This document shows, in pieces, positions 21,429 through 30,273 of a stretch of 30,273 nucleotides of DNA. The DNA comes from Reclinomonas americana ATCC 50394. Lineage: Eukaryota; Jakobida; Jakobea; Jakobida. How positions within the stretch are numbered: position 1 is the first letter of the stretch; the number at the start of each line of letters is the position of its first letter. The position numbers and the translations under genes are program-made. The stretch is taken from assembly GCA_048213135.1 (NCBI GenBank), contig PS015106.1:253686-283958 (forward strand). Reading direction: 5' to 3'. The notes under the pieces were generated by a model. It saw only the letters and a list, made by a program, of their open reading frames with translations, made no database searches and was not told the DNA's origin.

Positions 21429-22695
21429 TCTCTTGCCCACTGTGCCGCCGTGGTGCTGTGTTTGCTTACCGTGTTGCTGCGTAGCTCTGGCGTGGCGGAT
21501 GTGTCGCGATCGGTGACCTCGGTGCACGAGAGCATGCAGCGCGAGGTGCAGGCGAAGCATGCCGCGGCGACGCAGGCGATGCAGGAGCTACAGAAGCAGC
21601 TGGTGGAGCTCAAGTCGGCGGCGGAGGTGGAGCGCGGTGCGCGATCGGCGGCCGACAATGATCTGGAGCGGTCGGTCGGCGCGCTCTACTGTGTGTTTGA
21701 TGTGCCACGTGGGCGCGCACTGAAGGTGCTGGCCGAGGAGCCGCACTCGGTGCCGGCCAAGCTCGACATTCTCAACTCCACCGCCCTCGTCGCCGACATT
21801 CGCTCGCTGCTCGATCGCAAGGCCGAGTTCACCTCGGTCAAGTCGTTCGAGTCGCGAGTGGACGGCATCTCGGCGTCGATGATTGGCCTGCAGAACTCGG
21901 TGAGCACGCTGGAGAGGACGGCGCAGTCGGAGCACACGACCGTGTTTGCCAAGTTGGCAAGCACGTTGCAGGCGGTGGAGGAGGTGCGGGCGGCGGCGGC
22001 GGTGCGTACGGAGGTGGATGAGGTGTTGGAACGACATGCGGCGATGCTGGCCACCAAGGCCGAAGCTGCCGAGCTCGGCAAGTTTGCGGTGCGTGAGGAA
22101 ATCGAGGAGACCATGGTGGCCATGGCCAGCGAGACCAAGAAGCTGGCAGAGGAGGCGGTGGACGACGTGCAAAAGGCGCGGCAGGAGAGTGCACAGTGGG
22201 CGGAGGAGCTCAACATGCAGCTGAAGCGACACTCCGGCGCCATTGACCATCTCGACAGGACCAAGGCCGACCGGCAGGAACTGATTGACAGAACTGAGGC
22301 CATTTTCCAACAAGTGGAGAACACAGCGGCGGCGCAAACCAAGTGCATCTCATGTAACGCCAAGTCGGGCGGCATTGTGGACACTGCTTTGTTGCGTGCA
22401 CTCTATATTCTATTCTCTTTTCACTCTGATATTGTCACGCTCTGACACCCGCAGCAGAGAGACACCACGATCGGGATTCGGTTCAATGCCGCCTGCCGCC
22501 CTCATGCCGACATTTGCACCCGGAGGCGTGAGCCGCCGCTCACTGGATGCCACACAACGACTCGACGCCTACTACCGATGGATTGAACACGGCGGCAGCC
22601 CTGTATTAGACGAGGCTGGCGGTGGCTTGGCACCCGCGCCGCCGTCGGGACCTCGCAGTCCCCCGTCGGGCGTGCGACCGCACCCTCGCAGGTGA
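21429..22695 (+). CDS. coiled-coil protein, C-terminal part (possible DUF4795/QRICH2 relative)
   Basis: Exon 1 runs from the gap to 22390, intron 22391-22454 (GTTGCG donor), exon 2 22455-22695. Long heptad-type coiled coil (for example HESMQREVQAKHAAATQAMQ; KLAEEAVDDVQKARQESAQW), then KADRQELIDRT and a Cys-x-x-Cys motif CISCNAKSGG, then a Pro/Gly-rich tail. A coiled coil ending in C-[IL]-S-C followed by a Pro-rich tail recalls the DUF4795 proteins (QRICH2, sperm-flagellar); this is a weak match from memory. The hydrophobic stretch at 21445-21485 probably belongs to an intron that ends GCGTAG, not to a membrane helix. The 5' half may be the piece at 23217-23777. Confidence 0.65.
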
Positions 22696-22767
22696 AGCAC
22701 ACCTGTCCTTGTTTAAGAAAGACTCTTTCGTGTACAAAACAACATAAAGCGCCTTCAGCGGATTGTG

Positions 22768-23944
22768 TTACGCCCGGTTGCTGTAATTATGTGATTTACG
22801 CTGGATCACCGTCGCCACCGCATCGCCTTCAGGTCCCCAGACCATGTTCCCTCGCTGCATGCTGGACGCTGTGCTGTACAAGTGCAACATGGACGACCGT
22901 GCCACCGCGGATGTCGCCTTGCGCAACCTCAGCGCCCAGCTGAAGGAAATTTTCCGCGATCCAGAGGCGTTCCTGGGCAAAGTGGAAGGGTGAAGGGTGC
23001 TTGAACTCCCGTTGAACTGTTTGCAGCGAGTAGCAAGAATACAAAGCAGACATTGTGTGCCCAACAGACTTACATCAAAGGCCAACCACACATGCGTGAA
23101 GTTATTACCAGGCGCATCACTCACCTCCATGCACACGTAACTCGCCCCACTTCAGCTACACCCTCTCACCACACTGACAAATTCACGGATTCGAANNNNN
23201 NNNNNNNNNNNNNNNCATGGCAAGCTTCCAGGCGACGCTGCGCAGTCAATTTGAGGCGTACAATGAGCAAGAGCGCGTTCGTGAGCAACAGGTGACCGAT
23301 CTGACCCGCGAGATCAGTCGTCTCAGCTCGATGCTGCTGGAGACGCAGGTGCGCGCCGACTCGGAGTCGCAGCGCGTGTCCTCGTTGACAGATCGCGTGG
23401 CACTGGTGGAGGAGTGGCAACGTGCGCAGGACGTGGTGTCACGCAGTCAGTTTAGCGATGCGCTGCGTGTGGTGCGCGATGAGGTCGCCAAGCGCGCCAA
23501 ATCGCTGGCCGACGATATGTCGGGCGTGGAGGCGCGCTGTCGCACGTATGTGTCGGAGCAGGCAGGCAACGTGGCGTTTGATCTGCAGGCGCTGGCGGAG
23601 AGGGTGACGGCCGATGAGGAGGTGGCGGCGAAGCGAGAGGAGCAGCAAAAGACGGCGCTGGCAGAGTTCAGGACGGAGACCAATGCGGCTGTGTCGTCGT
23701 TGCGCTCCGACACGACGCATGCGCTGAGTGAGATGAAGGAGGAGCAGAAGCGCAGCACGATTCTGCAGAGGCGAGTCNNNNNNNNNNNNNNNNNNNNAAC
23801 GCCTCCTGTGTGCGTCGGAAGATCAGACAAAATTTTGTTCTTCTCACTGTGTCTCTCACTGAGTCTCACTCTCACACACACTCGCACCAGTGGCGCCACG
23901 CTGATCAGGTTGGCAGCCGAGGGGAACTCGGGGACGACAAGCAT
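22768..23944 (-). CDS. possible minus-strand gene broken by gaps and a foreign contig
   Basis: First exon 23888-23944 encodes MLVVPEFPSAANLISVAPL with a GTGCGA donor and a matching acceptor (CACACAG) before the gap at 23797, followed by only 8 bases. On the far side, the minus strand of 22768-23195 is open with a GTAAGT...CAAACAG intron (23017-23073), a segment VCMEVSDAPGNNFTHVWLAF and a stop 73 bp from the convergent coiled-coil stop, the usual spacing in this window. The plus-strand contig 23216-23777 interrupts it. The first exon is convincing; its connection to the rest is inference and competes with the plus-strand reading at 22844. Confidence 0.38.
22844..22993 (+). CDS. 49-residue open frame or terminal exon, strand uncertain
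   Basis: An ATG frame encoding MFPRCMLDAVLYKCN...FLGKVEG, helix-like with G/C at most third positions, preceded by a good acceptor (CGCCTTCAG at 22825-22833). It could be a terminal exon, perhaps of the coiled-coil gene. The opposite strand is also open from 23195 to 22768 with a clean intron (23017-23073), so only one of the two is likely real. I cannot decide from sequence alone. Confidence 0.35.
   Translation: MFPRCMLDAVLYKCNMDDRATADVALRNLSAQLKEIFRDPEAFLGKVEG
23217..23777 (+). CDS. coiled-coil fragment, both ends at gaps
   Basis: The whole 562-bp contig between two 20-N gaps is one open frame encoding a Glu/Arg/Ala/Gln-rich coiled coil (for example REQQVTDLTREISRLSSMLL; EQQKTALAEFRTETNAAVSS). 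The ATG at 23217 is one base from the gap, so it need not be the start. Composition and heptads match the partial coiled-coil gene at 21429, and this could be its N-terminal half placed out of order. Confidence 0.6.
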
Positions 23945-24205
23945 GGTCGGCTGGTCGTTTGTGTGACTGAGTGATAGGGAGAGCCGCACTGCTCGCGCCG
24001 GACAATCGACCACTGTCCCACTCCATCACTCAACACGCACACTCACACGCGCGCTCTCACTGTGTCTGCCTGTGTGCTTCTCTCGTGTCGTGTCTCTCTC
24101 TCGCGCACAGACGGGTTGGGAGAGGCGGGTGCGCGCGCGCGGGTGTTATTTTCTCTCTATCTTTCTTTCTTCTCTCTCTCTCTTGTTCTCTTGTGTGTGT
24201 TGTGA
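23945..24205. promoter_or_regulatory. 261-bp spacer upstream of the PUF gene, CT-rich
   Basis: Sits between the minus-strand exon at 23888-23944 and the PUF start. It contains CA/CT runs, GCGCGCGCGC at 24131-24140 and long (CT)n/TTCT tracts at 24152-24192 directly before TTGTGAATG. Probably a divergent promoter plus 5' UTR; no TATA box recognised. Confidence 0.45.
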
Positions 24206-27200
24206 ATGGGTGAGCGGGAGTCACCGTCGTATGTGTCGTCCATTGCTCTGGTCGATCCAGCCGAGATCCCGCGGCCGACTTCGGCACCTGGAGGTGAGTG
24301 CCTGGAACTGAACATGACGCGCTCACTCTCTCTCTCTCCTCCCACTCTCACTCTCTCTCTCTCTCTCACTCTTACACATACACACTTTTGCGTTGTGCTT
24401 GTGGTGGTTGACTGACTCAAACGCGCGCGCGCGTGTTCATTTCTCACTCTCTGTGTGTGTGTGTGCACATGTCGCACAGACCTGCCACTGAGCTTTGCCA
24501 TTCATTCACCACCGTCGATGAGTGACGATCAGCATCAGTTGCATCATCATCATCAACAGCAGCAGCATCACCTGCAGCAGTTGCATCGTCAGCAACAACA
24601 GCAGCAACAACAGCAGCAGTTCCTGCAAGGTGGCGGCTTCTCCTCGCCAACTGCCGTCTATGCGCATCACATGCACTCGTCGCCGTATGATTTGCAGCAT
24701 CCACCCACACCGCCCAATGCGGCGCACCATGTGGCACACTCGTCGCCGACTCGCGCCAGCAGCACTGGTGGTGGATACCATCATGCTCCGCAGCCACATC
24801 ATGGACACCATTTCGGCTTTGGTAGTGCTGGTGGTGGTGGCGGCGGTGGTGGTGGTGGTGGTGGCGGCGGCGGAGGGATGGGCAGTGCCGTTGCCGCCTG
24901 GGACATCCGTAGCGACCCCAAGTACTTGGCGTTCTTCGAATCGCACTCGGATCGCGTGCATTTGCCGCCACCTCTCGAGGTTTACTACTGCGTTGAAGCC
25001 TGCTTGTGTGCGTGTGTGATTTCTCATTCCGCCCCGCGCCCGCAGTACACGTGGAATGAGGGTGAGCCACTTCTCGACATTCTAAAGGGCGTGGAGGACG
25101 ACTTTACGCTGCGTGGCGCTGGAGCGTCTGGTGATCCTGTCGTTCCGCGCAGTTCGCGTGGTGCGAGCCCCTCTCGCCAGTCCTGGGGAAGAGACAGCAG
25201 TGGCGGTGGCGGTGGTGGCGGCGGTGGTGGAGGTGCACAGTTGGTCGGTGCCCTGTCGTCGTTGTCACTCGACGAGGCCACCACGCACATGGGCATGCGG
25301 ATGAGCTCCAGTGAGCCGAGCTCGGCACGTGGTGGGCGTCACTCGGCGGGACGCACGCCTGTCATTACTCCGCCAGCGACTCCTCCGCCCATGTCACAGC
25401 CGCAGACACCATCGAGCTATCAGCAGCAACAACACCACCAGCAGCAGCAGCAGCAGCAGCAACAGATGCATCAGCAGATGGGCAACCTCACGCTACAGCC
25501 GGTGCCGAATGGCGGTTGGCCGTCGCCTCAACCGTCACCGCAAGCCGCGTCGCCATACCACCTTCCGGCACACCACGCGCAACAGCACGCCGCCTCTCCC
25601 CAGCACTCGCTCTCGGCGTACAGCGGGCAGTACACGACCTCACCGGTTCCGCAAGGTGCGCGCTCATGCTGAGCAACTTTATGTAGCACCGTGTTTTTCT
25701 CACACACAAGTGTTGGATGCAGACTTTTCTGGCGGCCCCGCATACCAGTCGTTCCAGTCGCCTGCAGGGCCACACGCGATGCATTTCGCCAATCAGCCGC
25801 AGCACTACCAGCAAGCGTCACCTCAACCGCAGCAACAGCAACAACAGCAGCAACAACACCAACAGCCGCCACTTGCGCAGTCGCAGCAATTGGCGCAGTC
25901 ACCTGCACCCATGATGCCGTCGCCGCAACACCCGCACGTGGTCTCGCCGGCACCGCAGCGGCACATGGGACACGGTGCAGCAATGAGCATGGGCCACACG
26001 CCAGCTGGCCCGCCACCGCCGCACCAGCATCACTCGCCCGGCCTTCGTCGACAGCCGTCGGTGTCGGACAGTGCGGACTCGTCACCGCTGCCGATTGGCG
26101 GTGTGGGGATGCGCCGCTCGGCGAGTTCGAGTGAGCTGGCCGAGGCACTGTCGCGTGTGCAGGACATGAGCGAAATCCAGGGTCAGATCTACGACCTGTG
26201 CAAGGATCAGTACGGTTGCCGCTTCCTGCAAAAGAAGATTGAGGAGAACGCCGAAGTCAACGTGCTGCTCATCTTGAACGAGATTGGAGGCGATCTGGTG
26301 GAGCTGATGATGGATCCGTTTGGCAACTACCTGTGCCAGAAGTTGGTGGAGTTTTGCTCGGATGAGCAGCGTTCGCAGATTGTCGAGTGCGTGAAGAACC
26401 ACTTGTACGAAATTTCGCTGAGTTGCGTTGCCGTCACACACACACACTGTCCCATTGTGCTGTGCATTTCCTCACTTTCTCCCTCCCTCAGACATGCACG
26501 GCACGCGCGCCGTTCAGAAACTCATTGAGTGCCTGAGCACGCCTTTCCAGGTGCACCTGATTGTGGAGGCGCTGCGCGACCACGTGGTGGACCTCATCAA
26601 GGATCTCAACGGCAATCACGTGATTCAGCGCTGCCTGCATCGCCTGAGCTCGCTCGAGAAGCAGTTCATCTACGACGCGGTGGTGGATCGGTGCGTCGAT
26701 GTGGCCACGCACCGTCACGGCTGCTGTGTGATGCAGAGATGCATTGATTTTGCGTCGGAGGCGCAGCGAGTTGCGTGTGAGAGGCGGCATGTGGTGCTCA
26801 TGTTCGTTGTCAAGCTCACACCGTGTGTGATGGATGATGTATCGACAGGTGGAGCTGGTGCACGAAATCGCCGCTCACTCGCTAACCCTCGTGCAAGACC
26901 CGTTTGGCAACTACGTGGTGCAGTACGTGCTGGATTTGGAGAGTGACACCATCACGTATCAAGTTGTCTCCAAGTTCGCTGGACACATTGCAGATCTGTG
27001 CATCAACAAGTTCAGCTCGAATGTGGTGGAAAAGGTGTGTGCATACATGTATGTGTGTGTGCGCGTGTCTTGTTGCTGCTGCCTGACTCGCATTGTCTTT
27101 TTTTCTTTCGCTTTCGCAGTGCCTGCGTCAAGGCGGCAACAATGTGCGCGATCTGGTGTTTGGTGAAGTGGTCGGCGACGACGCACTGCCGCGACTGCTG

Positions 27201-28135
27201 CAGGACTCCTTCGGCAACTATGTTATTCAGACCGGCATTGCGGTGGCCGACAACCAGCAGTTTATGTTGCTGCAAGAAAAGATCCGACCACTGCTGCACC
27301 TCGTGCGCAACACGCCCTACGGCAAGAAGATTGAGAACAAGCTCAACCGCAAGGCATCTGCCGTCGGCGGCGGTGGTGGTGGTGGTGGCGGAGGAGGCAG
27401 TGGCGGTGATCGTCACCATGGTGGAGGTGGCGAGCGACACCATGGCGGAGGTGGTGGCGGTGGCGGACGCGGTGGTGGCTACCACCGGCAGCAGCACAGT
27501 GGTGGCAGTGGCGGTGGCCATTCGGATCGGTGTGTATGTGTGTGTACTTATGTGGTCTGTACGTGTGTGTGTGTGTGCGTGCTCATCACCGAACCAGACG
27601 AGAGCGACACCACGGCAATCACCAGTCGGGCATCTCCGACAGCGCGCCCTCCCATCGACACATGTCGGCCTCGCAACAGCAACAGCAGCAACAACAACAA
27701 CAGCAGCAGCAGCAGCAGCAAATGTCGCCGGCACCGCAGAGCGCGCACTACGGCAACGCCCCGGCGCATCATCATGTACTCAGTCAGCACTCGATGCCGT
27801 CGCCTGGCTACGCTGCGTCGCCCGTGTCTCCGCACCCCGGTTACTCGGCCTACGCCATGCCGACTCTGTCGCACGCGCCGAATCCGTACCACCCTCATCT
27901 CGGGTCACCGCAAGTTGTGCCTCCGCCGCCACCGTCGTCCATGCCGCCACAGCATGTCGGTGAGTTTTGCGTCACTGGCTTTACCTTTTGTGCGCAACCC
28001 AGAAGTAGTTGCTCACTCGTCACTCGGGTGTTTTTGTCGGTGACAGCTCCTGGCATGTATGTGCCGCAGCCGGTGTACGGCCAGTATGCGCCAGCCGCCT
28101 ACCCGCCGCCAGGCACATATGAGCATCCGTACTGA
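24206..28135 (+). CDS. Pumilio/PUF-family RNA-binding protein
   Basis: Binds 3' UTR elements of mRNAs and usually represses or localises them. Nine exons (24206-24293, 24480-24979, 25046-25655, 25711-26421, 26492-26769, 26849-27034, 27120-27529, 27598-27959, 28047-28135) give 1077 residues. The N-terminal 600 residues are disordered: His/Gln, polyQ, polyG and Pro/Ser tracts. Eight PUF repeats follow (26170-27340), with recognition residues readable as C-R-Q (YGCRFLQ), N-Y-Q (FGNYLCQ), T-R-Q (HGTRAVQ), N-H-Q (NGNHVIQ), C-C-Q (HGCCVMQ), N-Y-Q (FGNYVVQ), S-N-E (FSSNVVE) and N-Y-Q (FGNYVIQ). By the known PUF code this predicts a UGU-starting site close to UGUNNAUA; repeat 5 (C-C-Q) is non-standard. 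The C-terminal tail has a Gly/His/Arg-rich region, another polyQ and a Pro/Tyr-rich end. Confidence 0.95.
24541..24623 (+). repeat. coding CAT/CAG tract (poly-His and poly-Gln) in PUF
   Basis: Interrupted CAT, CAA and CAG codons giving HHHH and Gln-rich runs. Comparable coding tracts lie at 25419-25465, 25816-25866 and 27676-27720 (polyQ) and 24829-24875, 25202-25231 and 27365-27480 (polyG). The mixed CAA/CAG and GGT/GGC codons suggest maintained amino-acid runs rather than pure slippage. Confidence 0.85.
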
Positions 28136-28682
28136 GGTGGGACGGGCGCCGCTATTGTTGCTGTTTGTTGTTGTTTGTATCCCTCACCGTCGTCTAATGT
28201 GCATCAAAAAAAACTCCCCTTCCTGTGTCCTGTATATTGTGTGTCAGTGACCACTCTGTCGTAGTTCTGTGATTTTTCCTTTTGTATCGTGTCCCTAGAA
28301 GTGTGTGCGTGAGGCGGCGGTGGCGGTGTGGGTGAGCGGGTAATGGTGGAGACCAGGAGGAGAGCGTGTGGCCGTCGCGTGTCTGTTGTTGTTCACCTTC
28401 CTCCCCCCTGTTTTGTGTTGCTTGTTGTTGTGTTTCATTATTGCGTGTTTAACGTGTGTGTGCGCGCCACGCCCCTGTGTTTTGTTGGTTGCTCCTTCTC
28501 CTCTTCTGGTCCACCCGCACACCCCTTTGCCCCCAACCATCCATCATCATCATTCCGTCTTTCGTTAATTTTGCGTGCGCGTCTTGCGCCACCGTCGTAT
28601 TCGCCCCTTGCCGAACTCTCAAGTTAGAAAAATAAAAGCATTTGCCCAACTCGAAACGCATCATGATGAAGGTACAGAGACC
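28136..28682 (+). other. PUF 3' UTR and downstream sequence
   Basis: No coding frame of normal composition. The region is T/G-rich (TTGTTGCTGTTTGTTGTTG) after the stop, then CT-rich, with AATAAA at 28631-28636 about 500 bp downstream, the best candidate polyadenylation signal. Ends at the 597-N gap. I saw no clean UGUAAAUA-type PUF site in this UTR. Confidence 0.5.
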
Positions 28683-29279
28683 NNNNNNNNNNNNNNNNNN
28701 NNNNNNNNNNNNNNNNNNNNNNNNNNNNNNNNNNNNNNNNNNNNNNNNNNNNNNNNNNNNNNNNNNNNNNNNNNNNNNNNNNNNNNNNNNNNNNNNNNNN
28801 NNNNNNNNNNNNNNNNNNNNNNNNNNNNNNNNNNNNNNNNNNNNNNNNNNNNNNNNNNNNNNNNNNNNNNNNNNNNNNNNNNNNNNNNNNNNNNNNNNNN
28901 NNNNNNNNNNNNNNNNNNNNNNNNNNNNNNNNNNNNNNNNNNNNNNNNNNNNNNNNNNNNNNNNNNNNNNNNNNNNNNNNNNNNNNNNNNNNNNNNNNNN
29001 NNNNNNNNNNNNNNNNNNNNNNNNNNNNNNNNNNNNNNNNNNNNNNNNNNNNNNNNNNNNNNNNNNNNNNNNNNNNNNNNNNNNNNNNNNNNNNNNNNNN
29101 NNNNNNNNNNNNNNNNNNNNNNNNNNNNNNNNNNNNNNNNNNNNNNNNNNNNNNNNNNNNNNNNNNNNNNNNNNNNNNNNNNNNNNNNNNNNNNNNNNNN
29201 NNNNNNNNNNNNNNNNNNNNNNNNNNNNNNNNNNNNNNNNNNNNNNNNNNNNNNNNNNNNNNNNNNNNNNNNNNNNNNN
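28683..29279. other. 597-N assembly gap
   Basis: Sequence unknown; lies between the PUF 3' region and a short non-coding contig. Confidence 0.95.
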
Positions 29280-29545
29280 CGGTCATTCTTTCACTGCAAG
29301 CACCGCACAGTGCAACAAACGAAAAAAGCGGCTAGACGGCACCTCTCGGCACCCGCCTTACTTCTTCTCACTTCACCACACGCACAAAGCACAAACAGAG
29401 GCGAAAAAACAGCCAGTCCCACAAGTTATTTTCAAGGAAGGGGTAATGGTCTCCTCTCACTGACGCGAGAAGCAGGGATAACGGGGAAGAAAATAGTCAG
29501 AGAAAAAAACCAAAGAACCCAAGCCGACGCGCTCACGCAGTAGGG
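29280..29545. other. 266-bp contig without a recognisable gene
   Basis: A-rich and C-rich low-information sequence between two gaps. No family motif on either strand and no good splice pair. It could be the 3' flank of a beta-tubulin copy (minus strand), from position only. Confidence 0.4.
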
Positions 29546-29565
29546 NNNNNNNNNNNNNNNNNNNN

Positions 29566-30273
<708 letters not shown>

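Noticed and set aside
21440-21485. Hydrophobic segment AAVVLCLLTVLL as a membrane helix
   Set aside because: It ends at a good acceptor (GCGTAG) and abuts a gap, so it is more likely intronic; a coiled-coil exon begins after it.
29472-29490. Sequence resembling a homing-endonuclease (I-SceI-like) site, AGGGATAACGGGG
   Set aside because: Several mismatches from the known site and no endonuclease gene nearby; expected by chance.

Overview
This window is nuclear DNA of an intron-rich, GC-rich unicellular eukaryote that probably builds a cilium. The evidence is spliceosomal genes with about 85 short introns (mostly 50-100 nt), gene spacings of only 75-160 bp, an IFT27 gene (intraflagellar transport), a coiled-coil gene with a possible flagellar-type Cys-x-x-Cys motif, and a beta-tubulin of the widespread plant/protist type ([17 protein letters not shown]) rather than the animal/fungal type. 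I cannot name the species. The DNA is a scaffold of several contigs. The 20-N gaps are placeholders: the one at 1127-1146 breaks a reading frame that needs a multiple of three. The gaps at 19153-19885 and 28683-29279 are longer.

Layout. 1-8667, plus strand: a coiled-coil protein, the GPI-inositol deacylase PGAP1, a secreted GH130-like five-bladed propeller protein and IFT27, head to tail. 8779-11406, minus: a TMEM214-like ER membrane protein, convergent with IFT27 and divergent from RRP1 (Nop52 family, rRNA processing, 11508-14557, plus). 14671-18422, minus: an 843-residue Kelch-repeat protein with an acidic linker and a basic tail; it diverges from a small predicted membrane protein at 18578. 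19886-20994, minus: the N-terminal part of an NPC1 sterol transporter, cut by gaps. 21193-23944: a fragmented zone with a membrane-protein tail (minus), two plus-strand coiled-coil pieces that probably belong to one gene, and the first exon of a minus-strand gene; contig order here looks wrong. 24206-28135, plus: a 1077-residue Pumilio/PUF RNA-binding protein with polyQ, glycine-rich and His tracts. 29566-30273, minus: the C-terminal part of beta-tubulin, running off the right edge.

The genes do not form one pathway. They are housekeeping functions (secretory pathway and GPI anchors, ribosome synthesis, mRNA control, sterol transport, cilia and microtubules) packed tightly. I found no mobile element, CRISPR array, tRNA or rRNA. 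The most unusual signals are in splicing: a recurrent GTTGCG/GTTACG 5' splice site (at least 17 introns on both strands, supported by exact frame closure of whole proteins), and one convincing U12-type AT-AC intron inside the GH130-like gene. I rebuilt exons by hand from GT/AG sites, reading-frame continuity and family motifs; five multi-exon models (PUF 1077 aa, Kelch 843, RRP1 680, TMEM214-like 627, PGAP1 944) close in frame without forcing.
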